A DNA stretch of 64,000 nt from Tachypleus tridentatus (GCF_004210375.1 NC_134837.1:162481310-162545309), one strand, 5' to 3'. Shown: positions 48,136 through 61,172, counted from the first letter of the stretch. The notes: generated from the letters alone by a model not told the origin. Numbers and translations are program-made.

Positions 48136-50060
48136 TTCAGGCAGTAGCTGACACTTATATACACACTTTCTTCAGGCAGTAGCTGACACTTATATACACA
48201 CTTTCTTCAGGCAGTAGCTGACACTTATATACACACTTTCTTCAGGCAGTAGCTGACACTTATATACACACTTTCTTCAGGCAGTAGCTGACACTTATAT
48301 ACACACTTTCTTCAGGCAGTAGCTGACACTTATATACACACTTTCTTCAGGCAGTAGCACACACTTATATACACACTTTCTTCAGGCAGTAGCTGACACT
48401 TATATACACACTTTCTTCAGGCAGTAGCTGACACTTATATACACACTTTCTTCAGGCAGTAGCTGACACTTATATACACACTTTCTTCAGGCAGTAGCTG
48501 ACACTTATATACACATCTTCTTCAGGCAGTAGCTGACACTTATATACACACTTTCTTCAGGCAGTAGCTGACACTTATATACACACTTTCTTCAGGCAGT
48601 AGCTGACACTTATATACACACTTTCTTCAGGCAGTAGCTGACACTTATATACACACTTTCTTCAGGCAGTAGCTGACACTTATATACACACTTTCTTCAG
48701 GCAGTAGCTGACACTTATATACACACTTTCTTCAGGCAGTAGCTGACACTTATATACACACTTTCTTCAGGCAGTAGCTGACACTTATATACACACTTTC
48801 TTCAGGCAGTAGCTGACACTTATATACACACTTTCTTCAGGCAGTAGCTGACACTTATATACACACTTTCTTCAGGCAGTAGCTGACACTTATATACACA
48901 CTTTCTTCAGGCAGTAGCTGACACTTATATACACACTTTCTTCAGGCAGTAGCTGACACTTATATACACACTTTCTTCAGGCAGTAGCTGACACTTATAT
49001 ACACACTTTCTTCAGGCAGTAGCTGACACTTATATACACACTTTCTTCAGGCAGTAGCTGACACTTATATACACACTTTCTTCAGGCAGTAGCTGACACT
49101 TATATACACACTTTCTTCAGGCAGTAGCTGACACTTATATACACACTTTCTTCAGGCAGTAGCTGACACTTATATACACACTTTCTTCAGGCAGTAGCTG
49201 ACACTTATATACACACTTTCTTCAGGCAGTAGCTGACACTTATATACACACTTTCTTCAGGCAGTAGCTGACACTTATATACACACTTTCTTCAGGCAGT
49301 AGCTGACACTTATATACACACTTTCTTCAGGCAGTAGCTGACACTTATATACACACTTTCTTCAGGCAGTAGCTGACACTTATATACACACTTTCTTCAG
49401 GCAGTAGCTGACACTTATATACACACTTTCTTCAGGCAGTAGCTGACACTTATATACACACTTTCTTCAGGCAGTAGCTGACACTTATATACACACTTTC
49501 TTCAGGCAGTAGCTGACACTTATATACACACTTTCTTCAGGCAGTAGCTGACACTTATATACACACTTTCTTCAGGCAGTAGCTGACACTTATATACACA
49601 CTCTTCTTCAGGCAGTAGCTGACACTTATATACACACTTTCTTCAGGCAGTAGCTGACACTTATATACACACTTTCTTCAGGCAGTAGCTGACACTTATA
49701 TACACACTTTCTTCAGGCAGTAGCTGACACTTATATACACACTTTCTTCAGGCAGTAGCTGACACTTATATACACACTTTCTTCAGGCAGTAGCTGACAC
49801 TTATATACACACTTTCTTCAGGCAGTAGCTGACACTTATATACACACTTTCTTCAGGCAGTAGCTGACACTTATATACACACTTTCTTCAGGCAGTAGCT
49901 GACACTTATATACACACTTTCTTCAGGCAGTAGCTGACACTTATATACACACTTTCTTCAGGCAGTAGCTGACACTTATATACACACTTTCTTCAGGCAG
50001 TAGCTGACACTTATATACACACTTTCTTCAGGCAGTAGCTGACACTTATATACACACTTT
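48136..50060. repeat. 35-bp minisatellite, about 55 copies
   Basis: The unit is TTCAGGCAGTAGCTGACACT then TATATACACACTTTC. The array spans 1925 bp, which is 55 units, with one inserted base near 49603. I saw only three variant units (near 48357, 48513 and 49603). Such uniformity means very recent expansion or strong homogenisation, or possibly an assembly effect. No frame through it looks coding. Confidence 0.97.
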
Positions 50061-50071
50061 ATTTTAAATAA

Positions 50072-50205
50072 GCACCCACGTGACACAACGTTATGTCTGC
50101 GAACTCACACTGCTAGAAATCGGGTTTTAATACTCGTGGTAGGCAGAGCACAAATAGCCAATTGTGTTGCTTTGTGCTTAATTTCAGACAAACAAACCAA
50201 CCAAA
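50072..50205 (+). mobile_element. SINE family B, full-length copy
   Basis: GACACAACGTTATGTCTGCG, CGGGTTTTAATACTCGTGG, AGGCAGAGCACAAATAGCCA, TTGCTTTGTGCTTAATTTC. It starts about 10 bp after the minisatellite ends. Confidence 0.9.
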
Positions 50206-50743
50206 CTTTTAAGTTAGTTTTTTTAAATATTTAAAAGTAAAAAAATGATTACGACCATGGTCCAATCATTGTAGGCTAAAACTAAAAAAACGTAATAATA
50301 ATAATAGTGCATTATGTCTATTTAAATTCCCTAGAAATCCAACTAGTGAAACACGCCCATTTTGGGATAAAAATTGGATTTGACAAAAATTCACGAAGAA
50401 AAGAAATTCACTGTAACTTCACTATTCATAGTTTGATTTCAGTAACCAAAGTTATTTGTGTTTCTTTAAGTGTATTTTATAGCATATTAAAAATGCCTTA
50501 TGATTCAATAAACTAACCATTTTCATTTTTGGCCGAAATATTTTTTCTGTTATTTTTGTTAAATTGTCATGAAAGCTTAAAAAATTTCTTTCAATTTACA
50601 AAACTGTAAACCTTACCTTGGACAAACTGTAACAGGAAAAATGTTTACAGACGATCAGTTTATAACTGTTTTATATAACATGAAAGAGTCATTAGATGTG
50701 ATACTTCCCATTTTGGATGGAATATTAGTATTTTTTTGTTAAA

Positions 50744-50860
50744 GTGTGTGTTTTCTTACAGCAAAGCCACATCGAGCTATCTGCTTTGTCCACCGAAGGG
50801 AATCGAACCCCTGATTTTAGTGTTGTAATTCCATAGACTCATCGCTGTCTCAGCGGTGAA
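50744..50860 (-). mobile_element. SINE family C copy with imperfect 13-bp TSD
   Basis: GTGTGTGTTTTCTTACAGCA, CCACCGAAGGGAATCGAACC, CATAGACTCATCGCTGTCTC. Flanks TTTTTTTGTTAAA (50731) and TTTTTTTATTAAA (50861) match at 12 of 13 bases. Confidence 0.92.
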
Positions 50861-51719
50861 TTTTTTTATTAAAAACAAGAAAAATGAAAGTTGGTTATTG
50901 AAACAATTCAGTGTCTAAATTGAAAAAGTAAAGGGTTTTTAGTTTTGTTTAGTTACTGTACTTTGTAATAATATAAAAAATCATATGGAATCTTTGGAAC
51001 TGAGTATCTTTATTTTGGAAAAAAAAAATCATTGCTTTTCTCTAAATATTGTGAAACTGGAAACTGCATTGAAATACAGTACAATGACTAATTTTATATG
51101 AAAGAAATATGAAAGCGATAAACTGTATTTGTCTGTTGGACTAGCCTTCTGGTGCATACGATAATATTTAGGGTGTGGGTGGATGAGGTGAATATTTATT
51201 CCGAAATCGTAAAAAAAACATCTAGCTATTGCTTTTCTTCAGGTCATTGGAATCAGCCTGATTTGTTTATGTTTTATATTTTAAGACTAGTTTTATGGCA
51301 TGCTTTGTGTATGTATTGAGCATACTTAAGTTTATTAAAGTGATTCAGTCAAAATTTAATTTTGGCACCTTGGCATGTTGAAAACCACAGAAAAACATAC
51401 ATTTTGCTGCTACATCTCAGACTGAAGCAACCTGTCCTAGTGTTATATATAATGACATTTGGTAAAGCATGGAAAGCAGGTTCAACATCTGTCAGTTCAA
51501 AAACCACATGATCATTTCACTCAAACCATCTTCAGTCATGAGGATTCACATTATGACCTGTTTCTTTCCGTAGTCTCACTTGAAAGTATGGTATTTACTA
51601 AACACTGAAGATAAGTTTATGAAAAAAACATGTAAGGAATCAGCTCCAAACTTTCGGTTTCCATTCCATATTAAAGTCTTGTCACAGGCACCAATAAACC
51701 GAATTATTCCTTCATCCTC

Positions 51720-51746
51720 TAAAAGATTCAAACTTTGAATCTTTTA
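51720..51746. repeat. 27-bp perfect palindrome
   Basis: Arms TAAAAGATTCAAA and TTTGAATCTTTTA flank one C. It could form a hairpin of 13 pairs. Function unknown. Confidence 0.9.
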
Positions 51747-52226
51747 AAAATTAAAAAGATTTAATCTTTGTTACAAGTCACCCATTTGTAGGCTGTTTTC
51801 TTCCTTGCTTTCTACAAAGTATTGAACGATCTTTCCAAATGCGTCCGACCTTTAATCTGTTAAGTTTGATCTTTTTAAAAAATCGAATTCTCTGATTTAA
51901 CTTTACATACATTTATGGAATAACTTTCCTTGATTTAAGATTAACCAAGTTCTGTTTGTTATAAACACTGTCTATGGAAATCTATAGTGGCAAGGTATCT
52001 AACATGAACCTTACTTGACCATCCATCATTTCTAAGCTTGCACATATTGTCAGCAGGTTCGTAAAAAGCCACGATTGTGACAGAAAAAAATTCCAGATTA
52101 TTTGTTCGTTCCGTATCTATCATAGTACCCACGAAAAAAAATCTGAGCGTAAAAATAATTATTTACTTTTCACTTTCAGCACCACTAGGCCATTTTTGTG
52201 TGTGGCAGCTATATTTGTGGTTAGTG

Positions 52227-52251
52227 TATATATATATATATATATATATAT
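52227..52251. repeat. (TA)n microsatellite
   Basis: About twelve uninterrupted TA units. Confidence 0.95.
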
Positions 52252-52892
52252 TGGTTGTGGACAGTGTGGCCTGTTTTGACAGACTTGTTATCGCTCCTAT
52301 TTCACCTAACGAAGTTATTCTTTTCACACACTTCTCTTGGAGAGCTACAGTTTGTTTTCCACATGAAAAAAATAAGTTGGAGAATACGAAATTATCCATT
52401 ATCATTGTTTATTTGTAAAAATCTCTCAACAAACAATGAGGACAATCGAATTTGTAATCTTTGCTACTGCTTGATAGATAGACGTCAGAATTCAAAATAC
52501 TGTACTCGAAAATTAGATTGAATTTCCAGTTTTTCATGTTTCGTCTAAAAAAGTAACTTTTCCTCCAAAATAAACACATTCCATTAATTGGACTTCCTAG
52601 GAGTTTTGATGATATAGAGTACAGTTAACTGTACAAAATGCCTCAGATTTAATTTCTTTTGCAATTTGTTCTAGATTAGGCCTAAAATTCCATGGTCGAA
52701 CTGGGCTACTATATTATTTTAATCAAACATCTTAAAGGAAATATTGGCATAGCGTGCATTTCTTTAGAAATTCAAGAAAGCAATAGGTAAATCATACTGT
52801 AATTTTTGTCTGTTTTATTCGTTTTTTAGAATTAGGAAATTGGGCATTATAATTTCTCATTTATTCCTATAATGCTTTCGCTTTTTTAATTC

Positions 52893-53161
52893 TTGTGGTT
52901 TGAATTTCGCGTAAAACTACACGAGGGCTATTTGCGCTAGCCGTCCCTAATTTAGCAGTGTAAGACTAGAGGGAAGGCAGCTAGTCATCACCACCCACCA
53001 TCAAATCTTAAGCTACTCTTTTAACAACGAATAGTAGGATTGATAGTTACATTATAACGCCCCCACGGCTGAAAGGGCGAGCATGTTTGGTGTGACGGGA
53101 TTCGAACCCGCGACCCTCAGAGTACAAGTCGAGTGCATTAGCTACCTGGCCATGTCGGACC
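52893..53161 (-). mobile_element. SINE family A, full-length copy
   Basis: GAATTTCGCGTAAAACTACA tail side to GGCCATGTCGGACC head side. Box B is GGGTTCGAATCCCG on the element strand, one base short of the usual form. Confidence 0.93.
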
Positions 53162-53190
53162 TATATTAAGAAAGCATTGTTGTTGTTATC

Positions 53191-53250
53191 CTCCGAGTCT
53201 GAGACTTTATAATGCTAAAAATCAGCTTTCAATACCCGCCGTGGGCAGAA
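53191..53250 (+). mobile_element. SINE family B, head fragment
   Basis: CCGAGTCTGAGACTTTATAA, TGCTAAAAATCAGCTTTCAA, TACCCGCCGTGGGCAG. The tail is absent. Confidence 0.72.
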
Positions 53251-54812
53251 AGAAGGCAGGTACTCTGTTCAGTATCTATCTGCTTTTCTTCCTATAGTCA
53301 GACAACCGGTCTGAACAATTGCTTGTATATTACAGCCACTGAGTGTCATCGATTTTACTCAAGTACATTTCAGTATTATATGTAAGAGTTCAACATTCCG
53401 TAACAGTAAGTATAACGTTACTTGAACAATACAGCACTGTTCTTTCCGGCTGACGTCAGCAGTAATGAAGGTACACTTGAAAAGTAGTTGGGAAAATTAT
53501 AGCGTCTAGAAGATTTTAAACATCAGCATGCGCCGTTCCTAGTAATAAAAAAAAAGGTGGAAAAATCTGTATTAGCGCACAATATTTAAAAATACCCTAG
53601 GATGAGCTGACAAAGAATGAGACGGTTAAATCCTAGATTTATAAAATCTTTCTTACTTATGGAGTTTTAGTTAATAACACTGGCCATGATGTTAAACTGT
53701 GTATGAATTGCAAGTTAGTTTTATTATGAAACACTCCCTTCCACTCTTCTGTTTTATACGTTCATTTCAGACCATAATGTTCCAATTTGCAGCCGTGTAA
53801 AAAACATCGTAGTTACGTACTAGCTTTTGCTTTCCACGTACGCAATAAACTTCAATCTGCACTTTAACCTGCGCAGTCATGAAAAACTAACTTGATTTTT
53901 CGTTTCCCTAGTTATTTCAAGCTGGTATTAAACTACTGTTTTTACTTAAGCATTTAATTTCAAACTAGTACTGTCCTAAAACAGTCACTAGCAAACTCGT
54001 GTCATTCTTTATAATTATCTCGAACTAGTTTTCTTCTTATGTAATTTTAGATCAAATTCGCTTGTTTATTGTTTTATTTTTCTGTGCTTTAGCATTAATC
54101 TTCTGGTCAAAACAACGTTCCGCCTTAGCATTCTCATGAATACCGGTCCTCTTGAAATTACGTTATTCAAAATGAGTTTTATATTTGGGTCATGGATGAG
54201 TTATAAAGGTATGTCAAATTTCACTGTTCGGTCAAACAAACGTAGGTGCTGAGTGCTGTTAGTTAGCTCCTTTACTTCTAGTCTATCAGCTCAAACCGAG
54301 GAACAACAAGCAGAGAATGTTCGAAAAACAAACAAACAATATCTACACGTACCAGTATCATGTTGTCCTTCAGGCATTCCAATGTAACCATTTTCTAGAT
54401 TTTTTATTGAAAGGGCGGTTTGGAGATAGAATATTTGCTACTTTATGCACCAAATAATATTTCAAATTATTGTTTTGGGAAATTTATGTATTGTATCAAT
54501 GCTGGTATTTTTATAATTCAATGGGAAGATAACGTTAAAATTATAATGTTACTTGACAGTTGAAATACATTATATAAAGGGTTTTATCAAAGATGATATC
54601 TTTTTAAATAACGGTTTTACGTCAGTTTACAAAACGTGAGGTTCCACAAGTCCATTTTTAAGTTTTAGTTTATATATTATGTGGTTTCAATACTCATCTG
54701 TTCAGTTAAATGTTGTCTACTATAACGACGAAATATAAATTTGAAAAGAAAGTTTCATGTGAATTTTTGAAGTAGTTGTGTTTATTCTTTTCTGAGAAAG
54801 TTTGAATAGGTA
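53251..54812. other. no gene recognised
   Basis: Mostly plain sequence. A plus-strand relic of the family A core lies at about 54218-54325 (TGTTCGGTCAAACAAACGTA, GTTAGTTAGCTCCTTTACTT, CTAGTCTATCAGCT). Confidence 0.4.
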
Positions 54813-54820
54813 TATTAAAC

Positions 54821-55248
54821 TGGTTGTTTGTTTGTTTATTTTTGAATTTCGCGTAAACCCACACGAGGGCTATCTGCGCTAGCCGTCCCGAATTTAGCAG
54901 TGTAAGACTAGAGGGAAGGCAGCTAATCATCACCACCTACAGCCAGCTTTTGGGCTACTTTTTTACCAACGAATAGTGGGTTTGACCGTCACATTGCCCC
55001 CCGCTAGTACAGCGGTATGTCTCCGGATTTACAACGCTAAAATCAGAAGTTCGATTCCCCTCGGTGGGCTGAGCAGATAGCCCTTTGTGGCTTTGCAATA
55101 CGAAAAACACACAAACACACTGACCGTCACATTATAACGTACCCATGGCTGAAAGGGTGAATATATGTTTGGTGTGACTGGGATTCAAACCATCGATCCT
55201 TAAATTTTGAGTCGAGAGCTCTAACCATCTGGCCATGCCGGGCCTGTT
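54821..55248 (-). mobile_element. SINE family A copy interrupted by a family C SINE
   Basis: The left part (54821-54995) carries tail and core. The right part (55121-55248) resumes at ATTATAACGTACCC and ends in the head GCCCGGCATGGCCAG on the element strand. An outer duplication TATTAAAC lies at 54813-54820 and 55249-55256. The box B region is worn (GGGATTCAAACCATCG). Confidence 0.95.
54996..55120 (+). mobile_element. SINE family C nested in family A, 13-bp TSD
   Basis: GCTAGTACAGCGGTATGTCT, box B AAGTTCGATTCCCCTC, GAGCAGATAGCCC, TGTGGCTTTGCAATACGAAA, tail CACACAAACACAC. The host SINE sequence TGACCGTCACATT is duplicated exactly at 54983-54995 and 55121-55133. Confidence 0.97.
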
Positions 55249-55256
55249 TATTAAAC

Positions 55257-56490
55257 ATTCGTTTCTTTGTTTCTTTTATGGTGATAAAAATAAAAACTAT
55301 CTGTAAAAACAATAACATCAGACCGAAAATTATATCTTAAGGAATAGATACTGCTTGAACGGATATCTATTATTACGATATAATCAATATCTAACATTTA
55401 TATTATTATACACATTATCATGCATAATAAGTATCCAACCTATTTATTATTAACAAAATGCTGTTTTATGAATAGCAGATGAATCTCAGAAAGTAATTCA
55501 AATTCTCTATAGGATACGGGAACATGAACTTTCAAGGTAGAGGTAGCGTCCAAATAGTATACTTGCCAAATAATTTATTTATTTCCTTTCAACGAGCGCA
55601 GGATTTAATTGAGAAATTTGATAACCTAAAGATTATATTTACCCTTGTACAATTCTAACACCTGCAGAGTTATTTTTCACTACATCTGAACAGACAGCGA
55701 TAAATTACACTTTCTCTAATTACAAAGTATTCGAAACTTGGTACTGGAACATCTAATATTCTCGTGACAGGCATAAAACGCCTCTATAGACACCTGGAGA
55801 AAAACGAGAAAAACAGTGACATCATTCTGGCACATATTGTGGAAAAGAGCGATTAGTTAACTAATGAGAGTTGAAACAATGGAAAAGACAGGTGGTGATC
55901 TCATGACACGTGAATGTTTAGTTGTGAGGAAACAAGCTAAAACGAACAGGTGTCTATATGTTACGTCATGTAAAGCTTAAAAATACACGTCATGCTTCAA
56001 CAGTTGCTAATATTCATTTTACGCGTTACAAGCCCAGTATTATACCAGGAAAGCGTAGTGACGAGGCCTGTTTCGTGTACAATGATCTAGACGTCGTCAT
56101 AGGCAAGTTTGTTCACACGTTTATATCTTTCTTACTACAAAACTCATTAGTCGACACGCACAAGAAAACACTAGTCTTCTTGGTTATGTTACAGCAGAAA
56201 TTACCGATCGTGAAACTAAAAACAAACAAAGCAATTTTACTATACTAATTATTCACAATTTTATTAAATCATAATAAGAATAATTTTACAGTGACAATAT
56301 TTACACAATTTATTAATATAACAACATTTACACAATCACGAAAATAATAAAAATTAATTAATATGGCCAGAACCAATAGTTCCATAATACAATAATGCTT
56401 AACACGCACAATTTAACCGTCAAATACAATTCCAGTTTGTTTGTTCTTTAACTGTCACACACAATTCCAAGTTTTCTAAAAGCAGGGGCG
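55257..56490. other. no gene recognised
   Basis: A 96-codon plus-strand frame (55958-56248) has an ATG but no known domain and no splice context. It is left uncalled. Confidence 0.4.
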
Positions 56491-57790
56491 TGATGACTTT
56501 CAGCAGTCGGTTAGATCTCTGTAGAAGGTAGTAACTTCACACCACCCTTAGTAACATTTATATGTTACACAGTTACAGTTTCTATGATGACTTTCAGCAG
56601 TCGGTTAGATCTCTGTAGAAGGTAGTAACTTCACACCACCCTTAGTAACATTTATATATTACACAGTTACAGTTTCTATGATGACTTTCAGCAGTTGGTT
56701 AGATCTCTGTAGAAGGTAGTAACTTCACACCACCCTTAGTAACATTTATATATTACACAGTTACAGTTTCTATGATGACTTTCAGCAGTCGGTTAGATCT
56801 CTGTAGAAGGTAGTAACTTCACACCACCCTTAGTAACATTTATATATTACACAGTTACAGTTTCTATGATGACTTTCATCAGTCGGTTAGATCTCTGTAG
56901 AAGGTAGTAACTTCACACCACCCTTAGTAACATTTATATATTACACAGTTACAGTTTCTGTGATGACTTTCAGCAGTCGGTTAGATCTCTGTAGAAGGTA
57001 GTAACTTCACACCACCCTTAGTAACATTTATATATTACACAGTTACAGTTTCTATGATGACTTTCAGCAGTCGGTTAGATCTCTGTAGAAGGTAGTAACT
57101 TCACACCACCCTTAGTAACATTTATATATTACACAGTTACAGTTTCTATGATGACTTTCAGCAGTCGGTTAGATCTCTGTAGAAGGTAGTAACTTCACAC
57201 CACCCTTAGTAACATTTATATATTACACAGTTACAGTTTCTATGATGACTTTCAGCAGTTGGTTAGATCTCTGTAGAAGGTAGTAACTTCACACCACCCT
57301 TAGTAACATTTATATATTACACAGTTACAGTTTCTATGATGACTTTCAGCAGTCGGTTAGATCTCTGTAGAAGGTAGTAACTTCACACCACCCTTAGTAA
57401 CATTTATATATTACACAGTTACAGTTTCTATGATGACTTTCATCAGTCGGTTAGATCTCTGTAGAAGGTAGTAACTTCACACCACCCTTAGTAACATTTA
57501 TATATTACACAGTTACAGTTTCTGTGATGACTTTCAGCAGTCGGTTAGATCTCTGTAGAAGGTAGTAACTTCACACCACCCTTAGTAACATTTATATATT
57601 ACACAGTTACAGTTTCTATGATGACTTTCAGCAGTCGGTTAGATCTCTGTAGAAGGTAGTAACTTCACACCACCCTTAGTAACATTTATATATTACACAG
57701 TTACAGTTTCTATGATGACTTTCAGCAGTCGGTTAGATCTCTGTAGAAGGTAGTAACTTCACACCACCCTTAGTAACATTTATATATTAT
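56491..57790. repeat. 94-bp satellite array, 13.8 copies, with six-unit higher-order period
   Basis: Units start TGATGACTTTCAGCAGTCGG every 94 bp, from 56491 to the fourteenth at 57713. Diagnostic variants recur six units apart: CAGTTGG in units 3 and 9, CATCAG in units 5 and 11, and the G of TTTCTGTG before units 6 and 12. So a block of 564 bp was duplicated after the units had diverged. Confidence 0.95.
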
Positions 57791-59002
57791 CATAGAACTC
57801 TAGAAACTTTTAGACTAAAAAACTTCCACACGTTAATGTCATCACATCCTTCTGGAAAGTTCGATTGTAGTAAGTTCACTGACCTCCAACCTGCATTCCA
57901 GAAAGTTTCGGCATCTTATAGATTCCTACGCATATGTTACGAATGTTCCAGTATACGCAATAACTCTTCTGTAGTTAGAGAAATATTCAGTGAGAATCAA
58001 ACATATCGATTATGCTAAGGATTTTGATTAAGGTTGTTTGGTTTTTAAATTCTAACCAGGTATTAAGTTCAATATTAAAAACAGTAAGAATTACGTCTAA
58101 CCATTACAGTATTATTATTAGCACTACTATGTAACAGTTATTAGATTTTATACATGAGGGAAAAAATCTTAATGAAAAAAACGAATATTTGTGAGGAGTC
58201 ACTTTCTTCCAAGATTTTATTCTTATTTCTTTACTACTTCAAGTTCTATAAAAAACCGCTCACAATGGAAGGTGATCTATTGTAAACTTGACCCTAACAA
58301 CTCGGTAAATTTGGTGTCTTGGACCCAAGTCCCGAGATAGCAGTATGCTGTGTTTAAATTCTATCATGAGAAAAAATATGAAAAAATTCTGAAAATCCAC
58401 TTTTGTTTCATTCTCCTAGTTTTAATTCTCCGCGAACGATTTGCTCGTTGCTTTATTGAACTTAAGAGTTGAATTATTTTTTATTCATTCTGTTTCAAAG
58501 TACGTTATAATCTCAATCACAAAACGTCGTAAATGCTATCCAAATAAATCGTTTTAACACCGAACTTCCGGATGGTCATTATAAGTTAAGTATTAGTTTT
58601 GTTATTTTCTGGACTTACTGAAGTGTGAACGAACAATGTGTATGTTGTATGCTTATCTATCTGTCTATGGGTAAAAAGTTTGAACATGAAGAAGAAAGGT
58701 TCACCCTTTTGAAAATGTTCTGGTTATACGATATCATATCTTCGTGTCAAGTTTAACGTATCGAAATATTCAAAACAATGACTATTATTTTTTTGTTTTT
58801 TTTTCTATTATATAACGCATGAGTGTATTTAGACACGCCTAGCTGCCCACTTCTCACATTGAAACCATATAAAATCATTTGTAACAAAAATTTGCTAGTA
58901 AAACTGCTTGTTTAGTATATGATTCACAAAGGGATGCTTGTAAGAAAACCTACTAAAAAGGAACAACGATTTTTTGAACAAACATTAATAAAATATGAAA
59001 GA
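57791..59002. other. no gene recognised
   Basis: No repeat or domain identified. A short frame at 57836-58018 is not supported. Confidence 0.4.
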
Positions 59003-59127
59003 GTGAGTGTGTGTGTGTTTTATTATAGCAAAGCTACATTGGGCTTTCTGTTTTGTCCACCGAGGGAATCGAATTCCTGATTTTAATGTTGTAAACCCCA
59101 AAGCTTACCGCTGTACCAGCGGAAGAC
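59003..59127 (-). mobile_element. SINE family C copy with 12-bp TSD
   Basis: GTGTGTGTGTTTTATTATAG, CCACCGAGGGAATCGAATTC, AGCTTACCGCTGTACCAGCG. Flanks AAATATGAAAGA (58991) and AAATACGAAAGA (59128) match at 11 of 12 bases. Confidence 0.93.
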
Positions 59128-59139
59128 AAATACGAAAGA

Positions 59140-60449
59140 ACAAGCAATTTGATTTTAACGTAAAAAATTACAATTCTAATATATTCATGCTAAATAAAGC
59201 TCAAAATGGTTAACTTTTAACGTAAAATTTGTAAGCGAAAATACTGATTAGTATTTCTATTCTCACTAGTAGTTTTTAACTAATTTGACACATCTTTGAA
59301 GCATTATGAGGTGAAAATTGACAACTCTCCAGGAAGACGTAATGTTCACCTACTAAACTAAATATTTTATTTAACTTAATAAACACATCCATCCGTGCTA
59401 GGAGGGTACCTGTGAGATGTTTTAAAGCATTCCATCGTCAGGAATATCCTAAACCATCCAATGAAATACTGATTTAAAATTAGACTTTTATAACAGAATT
59501 AATCTGGAAACTGTCTGCCATTAGCATTGCTGATTTAACTTCGTAAGTCCATGTACGTACACTGAAACATAGGTTGCAAAGGTCGGCGCTTGGAGAGGAG
59601 AGAATCCTTGATTGAATCATTCGGTCTACACTGCTGAAGAACGGAAGTATCATATGACGTCATGTTGAAGAAGTCAAACAAACACATCAGGGACACAGGG
59701 AACATGTGGAGAAATTATACAGTTCTATGATGGAAGTGTGTGGGTAGTATAAAATTAAACACTTGGTTAAAGGCAATTATTCTATTTCTTGTTTCCGAGT
59801 TAAAACGATGTCCAAACCACCATTAAAAATTATTCACTAGTAACGTACAAAACCCTTTGTGATGTATCTATCAGAAAAAAAACACCTACAAACCTGTGAA
59901 ATACATCAAACGACAGCATGGCCCTCAGACCGCTAGTAAATACAATTTATTACACGCATGTCCCTTTTAAAACTACAAAGAGGGGTGGGAGAGAGTCGGT
60001 AAAACAAGAATAAAAATTGTAAATGTCTTCGCCTGTTTTCTATTTAAGTGATAAAGTACATGATGTATCGTCCACAAGAACTACTCCTTTCAGATATGAA
60101 GACAAACCATACCGAAAGAGATTTTCTCTGTAGTTATATCTGTAAAAATGAGTTTAATTCTAAGAACTTATGAATGACAGTAAAGAAGAATATGTAATGT
60201 TGTTATGTTTTACTGTTGACATATTACTTATTTTTATTTACTCTTCATGAAATAATTGTAATTGAGTTGTGACGTTGGGCAATAGACAATTACATAAGTT
60301 TATAAAATAAAGTTGTATTTCAAAAATAAGCAATTATCCGTTTACCTGATCATTTTAATAACGAAAGGTTTATGGATATAAAATTAGAATAAAAATATAG
60401 TGATTTGTTGCAGATGTAATGAAAAAGACAACACACAGTGTGAAGATGA
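59140..60449. other. no gene recognised
   Basis: Plain sequence with no SINE, array or credible coding frame. Confidence 0.4.
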
Positions 60450-60705
60450 ATTGTTTGTTTCGTTTAATTTCGCGCAAAGCTACACGAGAACTATCTTAGC
60501 TAGCTGTCCCTAATTTAGCAGTGAAAGACTAGATGGAAGGTAGTTAGTCATCACCACCAAATTCCAACTCTTAGGCTACTCTTTTACCAAAGAATAGTTA
60601 GATTGACTGTCACATTATAATGTCTCTACGACTGAAAGAGTGAGCATGTTTAGTGGGATAGAGATTCGAACCCACGACCCTCAAATTGTGAGTCAAGAAG
60701 GAACT
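60450..60705 (-). mobile_element. SINE family A, lacking the first part of its head
   Basis: Complete from the TTGTTTG tail to GATTCGAACCCACGACCCTC and TGTGAGTCAAG, then it stops before box A. Changes are scattered throughout. Confidence 0.9.
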
Positions 60706-61046
60706 ATTGGGATAAAGTTGAAGTAAATTAATGAAATACACTTATTTGAACAATTAATGGAATAAATTATATCTGCCAAAATAAGGTGGAAATTAGTTTT
60801 ACTTGAAAATAAACCTAAAATTTAGGGTGTTGGTTAAGCGCGTCTCAGATCCTGGATGTCTGGAAGGAATCTGGTTGAAAATGCCAACTAACTGCTCTTA
60901 CACTGTCGTTAACCGATGACAAGTATTTGGAGGTATTTCTGATGTGACAGCCATAAAGTAGATAATGTAAGATAAACTAGAACTACCCATAACAGAATCC
61001 TGCTACAGAAAGTAACACCAGTGGTTGAATTTACTACATTACGAAC
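60706..61046. other. no gene recognised
   Basis: Short plain stretch between two SINEs. Confidence 0.4.
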
Positions 61047-61172
61047 GTTTGTTTGTAGTTAAGCGCAAAACTACACAATGGGTTATCTGTGGTTCGCCCA
61101 CTACGTGTATCGAAACCCGGTTTCTAACGTTGTAAGACAATCTGCAGATATACCACTGTGCCATTGGGGAGC
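61047..61172 (-). mobile_element. SINE family B, full-length copy
   Basis: TTTGTTTGTAGTTAAGCGCA, CCCACTACGTGTATCGAAAC, CGGTTTCTAACGTTGTAAG, ACCACTGTGCCATTGGGGAG. Confidence 0.92.

Larger units (their letters stand above)
50874..52892. other. no gene recognised
   Basis: About 2 kb without SINEs. It contains a perfect palindrome (51720-51746) and a TA microsatellite (52227-52251). Frames around 52077-52521 run through the TA tract and are not credible genes. Confidence 0.4.

Noticed and set aside
48136-50060. CRISPR-like regular array
   Set aside because: Units are head-to-tail with no spacers, so it is a minisatellite in a eukaryotic genome.
52077-52521. Several frames over 80 codons
   Set aside because: They cross the TA microsatellite and overlap on both strands.
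55958-56248. 96-codon ATG-led frame
   Set aside because: No recognisable motif and no transcript features nearby.
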